Below the pieces are notes generated by a model that saw only the letters and a program-made list of their open reading frames with translations, did no database searches and had not been told where the DNA came from. Source: Sunxiuqinia sp965372405 (lineage in GTDB: Bacteria > Bacteroidota > Bacteroidia > Bacteroidales > Prolixibacteraceae). From it: a stretch of 64,000 bases of DNA. Positions within the stretch are counted from its first letter, which is position 1; each line of letters opens with the position of its first letter. Location of the stretch: contig CBDVCE010000009.1 in the NCBI GenBank assembly GCA_965372405.1, positions 29,153 through 93,152 of the forward strand, read 5' to 3'. The translations under genes and the position numbers were made by a program. Of the stretch, positions 50,428-58,458 are shown piece by piece.

Positions 50428-53232
50428 ATGAAAAAGATAGCCTTCTACCTATTTTTAGCACTAATAATTAGTTCCTGCATCTCAAAAAAATCTTCAATCT
50501 CCGATCCGTGGATTATCAATGCGCCCGCTGGTGACCGTTTTGTTACCAAAAACCCAACTGGTGAAACAATTATCCCAAACGGACGGATTGTTGCTCCTGT
50601 CGGGAAAAGTATTGTTGTTGCGCCTCATCCTTTTGGATTAACCTTAAGTCCAGATGGAAATACAGCGATTACTGCAAACTCAGGAACCAGTCCACTTGCA
50701 ATTACAATTATCCGAAATATTCTTTCTGAAAATCCTGAAGTACAGCAGATACCTCCTGGTTCCTCAACAGATAAGGGAGTTTTGGCCTCAGTTTTCATGG
50801 GACTGGCAGTTTCAAACGATAACAGCAAAGTATACGTTGCTGGTGGACAAGAAAACAAGATCTTCATTTTTGATATAGCAACAGGTGATAAAGAAGGATT
50901 TATTGATTGTTCTTTTGTATCGGAAAAACTTGATTACAGCCATGGCTACATTGGCGATCTGGTTTTATCAGCTGATGGAAAACAACTTTTCGCAGTGGAT
51001 CAGATTGGTTTTAGAATGCTAATTATTGACACTGAAACGCAAAAAATAATTCATAATGTCCCAGTTGGAAGATATCCTTTTGGAATTTGTTTATCGCCAG
51101 ATGAAACAAAAGCTTATGTTGCCAATGTTGGAATGTTTGAATACAATATGTTTTCAGGAATAACCAAAGAAAACGTTAATGAAAAGGCTCAGAAATTCCC
51201 GGCTTTTGCCTATGGTTCAAAAGAAATGAAGGAAGGGATTCATAACGATAGTTTGAATATTCCGGGTTTAGGAGACTTAAATTCCCCTGAAGGATTCTCT
51301 GTCTTCACAATCAGTCTCAATGCTAACGACTCACCGAAAGTAATTGCCAAAACAAAAACAGGCAGCCTTGTTGGTGCAAAAGTTGAAGATATTCCTGCCG
51401 TGGGAGGAGCCAGCCCAAATTCACTGGTTGCAACTAACAAATATGTTTTTGTGAGTAATGGAACTAACGACAATATTTCTGTTATTTCAATCGAAAAAGA
51501 TACTGTAGTTAATACCATCTATTTAAAACCTGATGAACGTGTAAAGCAATTTCGAGGGGTTATTCCATTCGGATTGGCATTATCTCCAGACACGAAAAGG
51601 CTTTATGTTGCAGAATCAGGAATCAATGCGGTAGCTGTTATCAATACAGAAACATTTGATGTACTTGGGCACATTCCGACGGGTTGGTTTCCATCAAAAG
51701 TAAAAGTAAGTAAGGATGGTAAGAAGTTAATTGTTAGTAATGCAAAAGGATTTGGAAGTGGCCCAAATGGAGGCTCAGATTTTGAGAAAGGTTCCGAAGG
51801 AAGCTACATTGGGTCATTAATGAAAGGAACTGTACAAATTTTAGATATTCCTGCGGATGAAGAATTAGAAAACTACACCAAACAGGTTATCGCTAATAAC
51901 TTTCATTTCAGAAAAGCTTCATCCGAAGAATTTGAATGGCGTAAGAATAATCCGGTTCCTCTATACCCGGGTGAAAAAGAAAGCCCGATTAAACACATAG
52001 TTTTCATTTCAAAAGAAAACAGAACTTACGATGAGGTTTTTGGTCAGGTTGAAAAAGGCAAAGGAGCTCCTGAACTTGCAAGATACGGTAGCAATGCCAG
52101 CTTTAGCAATCACAAAATGACAGCAAAAGTTGAAAATGTGGATGTGATGGTAAATCACTTGAAAATCGCAAACGATTTTGCAATATCGGATAATTTTTAT
52201 GTGGATTCGGATGTGTCGGCTGATGGGCATCGGTGGCTAACCAACACCTACCCGAACGAGTGGGTTGAAACTTGTACTGCTGCGAGCTATGGTGGTAACC
52301 GATCATTTGAGTTTGACTCGAAAGCTCCTGGTGTTTATGGCATGAATGGGGCTGCCGGAGCAATTTACCCTGAAGATTACAATGAGGCTGGCTCGATGTG
52401 GGATCATTTGGAGCGAAACAATATTAACTTCTTCAACTTTGGGTTCAGCATTATGTTTGAGCCTGGCATTTATGATTCCAAATTCAAAAACGAAGGGATC
52501 AGGCACTACATTAATTATCCACTTCCAAAACCCATTTGGGATCGCACATCAAAAAAATACCCCACTTACAACATGGCCATTCCTGATCAGTTTCGTATTG
52601 ACCAGTTCCAAAAAGAGTTCGATGAAAAATGGATGAATGGAAAGGACAGCATGCCATCATTTATGACTGTCATTATCCCCAATGATCATGGAGCAGGAGA
52701 CCGTCCTGAAGCTGGCTATCCATTCAGGGAAAGTTACATGGCAGATAATGATCTGGCGGTTGGACGAATTGTTGAATATTTGTCAAGAACACCATACTGG
52801 AAAAATATGCTCATTGTAATTACTGAAGATGATGCTCAAAATGGAGTTGATCATGTTGATGCGCACCGCAGTGTTTTAATGCTCGTTTCTCCTTGGGTAA
52901 AACGAAATCATGTAAGCCATGTGCACTACAGTTTCGGAAGTATTTTCAAAACATTCTGGAATATTCTTGAGATGCCTTATTTAAATCAATACGACGCTGG
53001 AGCAACAGATCTGGCTGAATTCTTTACATCGACACCAGACAATTCTCCTTACACCGCTGTTCCTATTGATTCACGCATATTTGATCCTCAGAAAGCACTC
53101 GATCCTTTTGATGAAAATTTTGATTGGAAAGCACTTGAGGAATCGCCCGTTATGGATAATATGGAAGACATGATTAAAGACAGTAAAGAAAAAGACGAAT
53201 ACCGTCTTGAGAATCGAGAAAAAGAAAACTAA
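50428..53232 (+). CDS. Lipoprotein with YVTN beta-propeller and phosphoesterase domain
   Basis: This protein of about 934 residues has a lipoprotein signal (ALIISSC, Cys at about 17). A seven-bladed YncE/YVTN-type propeller (about 60-475) has repeated strands such as PFGICLSPDETKAYVAN and PFGLALSPDTKRLYVAESG. A C-terminal alkaline-phosphatase-fold phosphoesterase (about 510-920) has SKENRTYDEVFG as the PF04185 nucleophile region, followed by DGHRWLT and ITEDDAQNGVDHVDAHRS as metal-binding parts. It resembles phospholipase C-like/acid phosphatase enzymes. The TonB-dependent receptor gene follows after 33 bases, suggesting joint release and uptake of a phosphorylated nutrient. Confidence 0.88.
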   Translation: MKKIAFYLFLALIISSCISKKSSISDPWIINAPAGDRFVTKNPTGETIIPNGRIVAPVGKSIVVAPHPFGLTLSPDGNTAITANSGTSPLAITIIRNILSENPEVQQIPPGSSTDKGVLASVFMGLAVSNDNSKVYVAGGQENKIFIFDIATGDKEGFIDCSFVSEKLDYSHGYIGDLVLSADGKQLFAVDQIGFRMLIIDTETQKIIHNVPVGRYPFGICLSPDETKAYVANVGMFEYNMFSGITKENVNEKAQKFPAFAYGSKEMKEGIHNDSLNIPGLGDLNSPEGFSVFTISLNANDSPKVIAKTKTGSLVGAKVEDIPAVGGASPNSLVATNKYVFVSNGTNDNISVISIEKDTVVNTIYLKPDERVKQFRGVIPFGLALSPDTKRLYVAESGINAVAVINTETFDVLGHIPTGWFPSKVKVSKDGKKLIVSNAKGFGSGPNGGSDFEKGSEGSYIGSLMKGTVQILDIPADEELENYTKQVIANNFHFRKASSEEFEWRKNNPVPLYPGEKESPIKHIVFISKENRTYDEVFGQVEKGKGAPELARYGSNASFSNHKMTAKVENVDVMVNHLKIANDFAISDNFYVDSDVSADGHRWLTNTYPNEWVETCTAASYGGNRSFEFDSKAPGVYGMNGAAGAIYPEDYNEAGSMWDHLERNNINFFNFGFSIMFEPGIYDSKFKNEGIRHYINYPLPKPIWDRTSKKYPTYNMAIPDQFRIDQFQKEFDEKWMNGKDSMPSFMTVIIPNDHGAGDRPEAGYPFRESYMADNDLAVGRIVEYLSRTPYWKNMLIVITEDDAQNGVDHVDAHRSVLMLVSPWVKRNHVSHVHYSFGSIFKTFWNILEMPYLNQYDAGATDLAEFFTSTPDNSPYTAVPIDSRIFDPQKALDPFDENFDWKALEESPVMDNMEDMIKDSKEKDEYRLENREKEN

Positions 53233-53265
53233 TCGTTACTACACAAATTTCATTGTATCACAAAC

Positions 53266-55533
53266 ATGTTAAAATTACTCTTATCAATTGCATTGACAGC
53301 AATCTCTGTGACTCATATTTTTTCTCAGGAATTAAAAGGTATCGTTCTAAATGCATCAAATAATCAAGCAATTCCGAATGCAAATATTTTAGTTTTAAAC
53401 ACTCCAAATGGAACATCAACTAATGAAGACGGGCTTTTTGTTTTAAAACTCAATGATCGTAATGAAGCCAAAATTCGTGTATCATGTATTGGATTCAAAA
53501 GTATTGAACTTGCTCTAAGCAAAAATGATTCATCCCCTTTTGAGATAAAACTTTATCCTACGTTAATTAAGCTGCAAAACGACATTGTTGTTACAGCATC
53601 ACGAAACGAATTAATCTCATTCAAATCACCAGATGCCGTGTCCGTTTTTTCAAAAGAAGACATCAAAAATAATGCTCCCCGTTCCACGGCTGAGGCACTA
53701 ATGGGAACAACAGGAGTATGGATGCAAAAAACAAACCACGGCGGGGGATCCCCTTTTATACGCGGATTAACCGGAAATCAAACCTTAATTCTGATTGATG
53801 GAATTCGTTTAAATAATTCAGCATTTCGGTACGGCCCCAATCAATACTTTAATACCATTGATTTGTTTTCCGTTGACCATATTGAAGTTGTTCGGGGAAA
53901 AGGCTCTGTTCTGTACGGGAGTGATGCTTTAGGAGGAGTTATAAATGTAATTTCAAAATCATCTGATTTTATTCCAAATGGTAAACAACTAAATGGTACA
54001 ATAAATGGAAAACTAATGAGTCAGGGCATGGAACAATCTACTTCAGCCCAGTTAGCTTTTCAAACAAATAAGTTTTCAATTACAGGAACCACAAGCTTCA
54101 AAAACTTTGGCGACTTATATGCTGGTGGTGATTTAGGGAAAGAATCTCCATCGGGATATGATGAATCAGGAGTAAGTATAAAAGCAAAATATAAAATCTC
54201 TGACAACTGGCTGCTTACATCAGCGTTTCAAAAACAAAAACAAAATGATGTTCCCCGATTCGATCAGGTAGCACAACGAGGGTATAAAAAGTACAGTTTT
54301 GATCCACAAATCCATTGGCTCGCTTATGCGAAAGCTGAACATTTTAGTGAAAATCCATTATTTAGAAGGTTGAAGATTACAGTTTCAAGACAACTATCAG
54401 ACGAGACACGAATTACTCAAAAGAATGATTCACCTACCATTAAAAACGAACATGATGTAGTAAAAACCTACAATTTCACTGCTGAATTGTATTCTACAAT
54501 ATCTTCAAATTGGAGTACAGTTTCAGGAATTGAATTCTATCATGATAAAATAAATTCTTCAAAAATTGAACTCAATACTGAAACCAATAGTGAGCAAGAA
54601 AAAAGAGGCTTATATCCCAATGGATCAAAATCATCGAACCTAGCTATCTTCACCAATCACAGCTATGATTTAGGCAAGATAAACTTTAATTTAGGAGGGC
54701 GTTTTAACACATTTGCATTAAATATTTTCGACAAACAATTTGGAGATGTTGAATTAAAACCAAGTTCGCTAGTAGGCAACTTTTCATTTCAATACTCACT
54801 AAATAATACAAGCAAGCTTATTCTTTCTACAAATTCAGCATTTCGTGCTCCAAACATAAATGATGTAAGCAGCTTCGGTTTATTCGATTATGGTATTGAA
54901 ATTCCATCCAGTAATCTCAAACCTGAGAAATCGTTAACAATTGAGGCAGGTTTAAAAAAGAGAACTGATAAATTTTCAATTAGCCTATTTGCTTTTAACA
55001 GCTGGCTAAATGACCAAATTGCAAGAGTTGAAGCGGAACTAAATGGGGAAACGTATATTGAAGGGGAGCGTATTTACAAGAAGATGAACACAGCAGAATC
55101 AGCAATTAGAGGCCTTGAATTTGAATCAGGATTTCAACTTTCACCTGCTCTTTCACTTATAAATAATATGACATGGCTTTATGGTGAAGACCTAACAAAA
55201 AATGTCCCTATGAGACGTATTCCACCCCTTAACGGAAAACTAGCTTTGCAATACAACAAATCCAATCTTTTTGGAGAAATGGAATTCCTATTTGCATCAA
55301 AACAAGACAGACTTTCTGGAGGCGATATTGATGATCATCGTATTCCTAATGGAGGAACACCTGGTTGGAAGAGATTGAATATGAAGTTTGGCTATCAATG
55401 GAAGAAACTCTCCCTTAATTCAGGGGTTCAAAATATTTTCAATGAAGCCTACCGCTATCATGGATCAGGCATTGATGGCTATGGCAGATCGGTATGGGTA
55501 TCAATCCTGTATCATTTCAATCTTAATTTATAA
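53266..55533 (+). CDS. TonB-dependent outer-membrane receptor
   Basis: This 755-residue receptor has a signal peptide (residues 1-21) and a CarboxypepD_reg-like N-terminal domain (about 22-105; GIVLNASNNQAIPNANILV). The plug (about 115-225) has SPFIRGLTGNQTLILIDGIR and VEVVRGKGSVLYGSDALGGV, and a 22-strand-type barrel ends in the typical aromatic C-terminal strand (SILYHFNLNL). The plug closely resembles colicin/heme/siderophore-type receptors and not SusC. It lies 33 bases after the phosphoesterase gene. The ligand is unknown. Confidence 0.9.
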   Translation: MLKLLLSIALTAISVTHIFSQELKGIVLNASNNQAIPNANILVLNTPNGTSTNEDGLFVLKLNDRNEAKIRVSCIGFKSIELALSKNDSSPFEIKLYPTLIKLQNDIVVTASRNELISFKSPDAVSVFSKEDIKNNAPRSTAEALMGTTGVWMQKTNHGGGSPFIRGLTGNQTLILIDGIRLNNSAFRYGPNQYFNTIDLFSVDHIEVVRGKGSVLYGSDALGGVINVISKSSDFIPNGKQLNGTINGKLMSQGMEQSTSAQLAFQTNKFSITGTTSFKNFGDLYAGGDLGKESPSGYDESGVSIKAKYKISDNWLLTSAFQKQKQNDVPRFDQVAQRGYKKYSFDPQIHWLAYAKAEHFSENPLFRRLKITVSRQLSDETRITQKNDSPTIKNEHDVVKTYNFTAELYSTISSNWSTVSGIEFYHDKINSSKIELNTETNSEQEKRGLYPNGSKSSNLAIFTNHSYDLGKINFNLGGRFNTFALNIFDKQFGDVELKPSSLVGNFSFQYSLNNTSKLILSTNSAFRAPNINDVSSFGLFDYGIEIPSSNLKPEKSLTIEAGLKKRTDKFSISLFAFNSWLNDQIARVEAELNGETYIEGERIYKKMNTAESAIRGLEFESGFQLSPALSLINNMTWLYGEDLTKNVPMRRIPPLNGKLALQYNKSNLFGEMEFLFASKQDRLSGGDIDDHRIPNGGTPGWKRLNMKFGYQWKKLSLNSGVQNIFNEAYRYHGSGIDGYGRSVWVSILYHFNLNL

Positions 55534-55548
55534 TAAATAATAAGCACC

Positions 55549-55578
55549 AAAAAACGACAGGCCAAAATAACCTGTCGT
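55549..55578 (-). terminator. Terminator between convergent TonB receptor and Gfo/Idh genes
   Basis: ACGACAGG (55554-55561) and CCTGTCGT (55571-55578) form a perfect 8-base-pair stem with a 9-base loop. The A-run before it (55549-55554) becomes the U tract on the minus strand, so it serves the leftward gene at 55625; it may also slow the rightward transcript. Confidence 0.8.
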
Positions 55579-55624
55579 CTAAAACCTTATCTTAAAAACA
55601 ATAATAAGAGTTCTTTTAATTCAA

Positions 55625-56983
55625 TTATAAAAGACCTTCTCCATATTCCCAACCTTTGCGGGCAGGCTCTTTAATGTATGCATCCAATTCAGGACGACCT
55701 ACAGCTTTCATATTTTTAGCATCGTACTTGATTGTACCACCAAAACGTTGTGCCAATACGCCAACAAGTCCCATTTCGGTTAAGTCTGCACCATAATCGA
55801 AATTTGAACCTGGTAATGTATCATTCTTAATAGCAGCAACCCATTCCTGTACAGGTTTTTCTTCCTCTACTCTTGGAATAGTTTGAGCTGGCATATTCTT
55901 CTGGAATTCTACCCATTCTTCTTCAGGAACAAGTAATCTTGGATTGTTTGGACGACCACCATGGTAAAGAGTTTTCTTAGAACCAATCATAATCATACCA
56001 TCACCCGGCATTTCATCAATTCCATACTCCTTTTTAAGTTCTGGTTTACCCATACCTTCAATCCATTTCATTGTGACAGGTGGCTTATTACCACGTGCCC
56101 CGAATTGCCAGGTAATAGTTGATTCTGGCGCACACAAGCTATGATCTGGCACAACTGGATTTGGGATAACTGCATCAACGGTATGAGGCATTCCAAGATC
56201 TAAAGACCAGAAAGGTGCATCTAAACTATGACAACACCAGTCAGCCATACCACCACTACCGAAATCGTAAAATCCTCTCCATGATTTAGGTGCATAAGCC
56301 GAATTGAATGGACGGACAGCAGCTGGACCTTGCCATAAATCCCAATCTAAAGTTTCAGGTACTTCATGTTCAGGGAATGGAAAACCTTCTGGCTTTGTAA
56401 AATAACCACCTGGTTTATAACCAACGGGGCCACCCCATCGAATAACTTCTTTAACATCTCCAAGAACTCCGGCATCATACCATTCTTTTACCAATCGAAT
56501 ACCATTGGTTGTATGTCCCTGATTTGCCATTTGAGAAACGATACCGTAATGTTTGGCTGCTTTTTTCATTGTGCGACACTGCCAAATATTGTGTACAAGA
56601 GGTTTTTCAACCAAAACGTGTTTCCCAAGTTCCATAGCAGCCATAGCAGCCGCAAAGTGAGTATGATCTGGAGTAGCGATGATCACTGCATCAATTTCTT
56701 TATGCATCTCATCAAACATCACCCTGAAATCCTTGTATTTTTTAGCATCCGGACATTTTTTAAAACCATCAGCTGCTCTTTTTTGATCAACATCACACAT
56801 GGCCACAATGCTACTCTGAGGCACATTACTCCAACTGGCATGACCACGACCACCAACTCCAATAACTGCAAAATTTAGTCGGTTGCTTGGAGCTCCACAG
56901 CTAATCATATTTGGTATAAACAATGCTCCTGCAGCTGCAGCAGAAGTTGTTTTCATGAATGATCTTCTTGATAGATTTTTCAT
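55625..56983 (-). CDS. Gfo/Idh/MocA oxidoreductase, Tat lipoprotein, paralogue 2
   Basis: This 452-residue protein starts MKNLSRRSFMKTTSAAAAG, a twin-arginine signal, followed by a lipobox-like MISC near residue 29, so it should be exported folded and possibly lipidated. The Rossmann motif VIGVGGRGHA and the EKPLVHNIWQ segment (EKP motif, about residue 128) identify the NAD(P)-binding Gfo/Idh/MocA fold. The C-terminal domain binds a sugar or cyclitol. It is a tandem paralogue of the gene at 57074-58429, with long identical stretches. Together with the GH92 gene upstream it probably acts on a sugar released from a glycan. Confidence 0.9.
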   Translation of the reverse strand: MKNLSRRSFMKTTSAAAAGALFIPNMISCGAPSNRLNFAVIGVGGRGHASWSNVPQSSIVAMCDVDQKRAADGFKKCPDAKKYKDFRVMFDEMHKEIDAVIIATPDHTHFAAAMAAMELGKHVLVEKPLVHNIWQCRTMKKAAKHYGIVSQMANQGHTTNGIRLVKEWYDAGVLGDVKEVIRWGGPVGYKPGGYFTKPEGFPFPEHEVPETLDWDLWQGPAAVRPFNSAYAPKSWRGFYDFGSGGMADWCCHSLDAPFWSLDLGMPHTVDAVIPNPVVPDHSLCAPESTITWQFGARGNKPPVTMKWIEGMGKPELKKEYGIDEMPGDGMIMIGSKKTLYHGGRPNNPRLLVPEEEWVEFQKNMPAQTIPRVEEEKPVQEWVAAIKNDTLPGSNFDYGADLTEMGLVGVLAQRFGGTIKYDAKNMKAVGRPELDAYIKEPARKGWEYGEGLL

Positions 56984-57073
56984 CACTTTTATTCTTAATT
57001 TAATTTTGTCTTTCCAGGAAGGGTAGCAAATATTAATTACACTACCCTTATATTTTAGATTAAAGAATCACTA

Positions 57074-58429
57074 TTACAGCAAGCCTTCTCCGTACTCCCA
57101 ACCTTTGCGTACTGGTTCCTTAATGTAGCTATCCAATTCCGGACGTCCAACTGCCTTCATGTTCTTAGCATCATACTTAATTGTACCACCAAAACGCTGA
57201 GCAAGAACACCTACTTGAAAAGCCTCCATCATTGTGGCAGAATTATCAAAGTTAGATACAGGAAGCGTATCATTTTTAATTGCGGCAACCCATTCCTGTA
57301 CAGGTTTGTCTTCCTCTACTCTTGGAATAGTTTGAGCTGGCATATTCTTCTGGAATTCTACCCATTCTTCTTCTGGAACTAATAATCTTGCATCGTTTGG
57401 ACGACCACCAGTGATCAATGTTTTTTTGTCGCCAATTATGATCATACCACCTCCAGGAAGTTCATCTATTCCCCATTCTGGGCGTACTGCTGGCTTCTCA
57501 AAACCTTCATACCATTTCATAGTTACTGGAGCTTTATTGCCTCTTGCAGCAAATTCCCAAGTAACAACAGATTCAGTAGCCACAAAGCTATGATCAGGAA
57601 CCATATCTTTAATTTCTCCAGAAACAGTATGAGGCAAACCTAAATCCAATGCCCAATGTGGTGCATTAAGAGTATGGCAACACCAGTCTCCTAGCTTACC
57701 ATTTCCATAATCGTAAAATCCTCTCCATGTTCTTGGAGCATATAGATTGTTGAATGGGCGTTCGGCTGTTGGTCCTTGCCATAAATCCCAATCAAGTCCT
57801 TTAGGAACTTCATGAACCTGAGGTGGAAATGATTCAGGTTTTCCAAAGTATCCATCATGCTCAAAATCAATTTTTCCCTGCCATGCAATTACTTCTTTTA
57901 CTTCTCCAAGCACGCCTGCTTCAAACCATTCTTTTACATTACGAATCCCGTTAGTAGTTTGTCCCTGGTTGGCCATTTGTGATACAACACCGTAATGTTT
58001 AGCAGCTGCCTTCAAAGTACGACATTGCCAAATATTGTGTGCCAATGGTTTTTCAACCAAAACATGTTTTCCCAATTCCATTGCAGCCATTGCAGCAGGA
58101 AAGTGAGTATGATCAGGAGTAGCAATGATTACAGCATCTATTTCTTTGTGCATCTCATCAAACATCTTCCTGAAGTCCTTATACCTTTTGGCATTAGGAA
58201 CATTTTCAAATCCTCCTTTAGCTTGTCTGTCGTCAACGTCGCACATTGCAACAATACTACTTTGTGGTACATTGCTCCAACTTGCATGCCCTCTTCCACC
58301 AACACCAATAACGGCTATATTTAATCTTCCGCTAGGTGCTCCACAACTAATCATGTTAGGAATAAATACAACTCCTGCAGCTGCGGCAGAGGCTGTTTTC
58401 ATAAATGATCTTCTTGATAAATTTTTCAT
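57074..58429 (-). CDS. Gfo/Idh/MocA oxidoreductase, Tat lipoprotein, paralogue 1
   Basis: This 451-residue protein has the same Tat signal (SRRSFMKTASAAAAG), MISC lipobox, VIGVGGRGHA nucleotide site and EKPLAHNIWQ motif as its downstream neighbour. The two differ mainly between residues about 185 and 330, the substrate-facing part, while the ends are nearly identical. That pattern fits duplication followed by substrate divergence, or gene conversion of the ends. It begins 29 bases after the stop of the GH92 gene and lies 90 bases upstream of the second paralogue, so all three are probably one transcript. Confidence 0.9.
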   Translation of the reverse strand: MKNLSRRSFMKTASAAAAGVVFIPNMISCGAPSGRLNIAVIGVGGRGHASWSNVPQSSIVAMCDVDDRQAKGGFENVPNAKRYKDFRKMFDEMHKEIDAVIIATPDHTHFPAAMAAMELGKHVLVEKPLAHNIWQCRTLKAAAKHYGVVSQMANQGQTTNGIRNVKEWFEAGVLGEVKEVIAWQGKIDFEHDGYFGKPESFPPQVHEVPKGLDWDLWQGPTAERPFNNLYAPRTWRGFYDYGNGKLGDWCCHTLNAPHWALDLGLPHTVSGEIKDMVPDHSFVATESVVTWEFAARGNKAPVTMKWYEGFEKPAVRPEWGIDELPGGGMIIIGDKKTLITGGRPNDARLLVPEEEWVEFQKNMPAQTIPRVEEDKPVQEWVAAIKNDTLPVSNFDNSATMMEAFQVGVLAQRFGGTIKYDAKNMKAVGRPELDSYIKEPVRKGWEYGEGLL

Positions 58430-58458
58430 TTCTATTAAATTTTATGATTTAGGTAGTT

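Noticed and set aside
53266..55533. Considered as a SusC-type receptor.
   Set aside because: No SusD gene follows, and the plug motifs and length (755 residues) resemble siderophore/heme-type receptors; SusC proteins are about 1000 residues.
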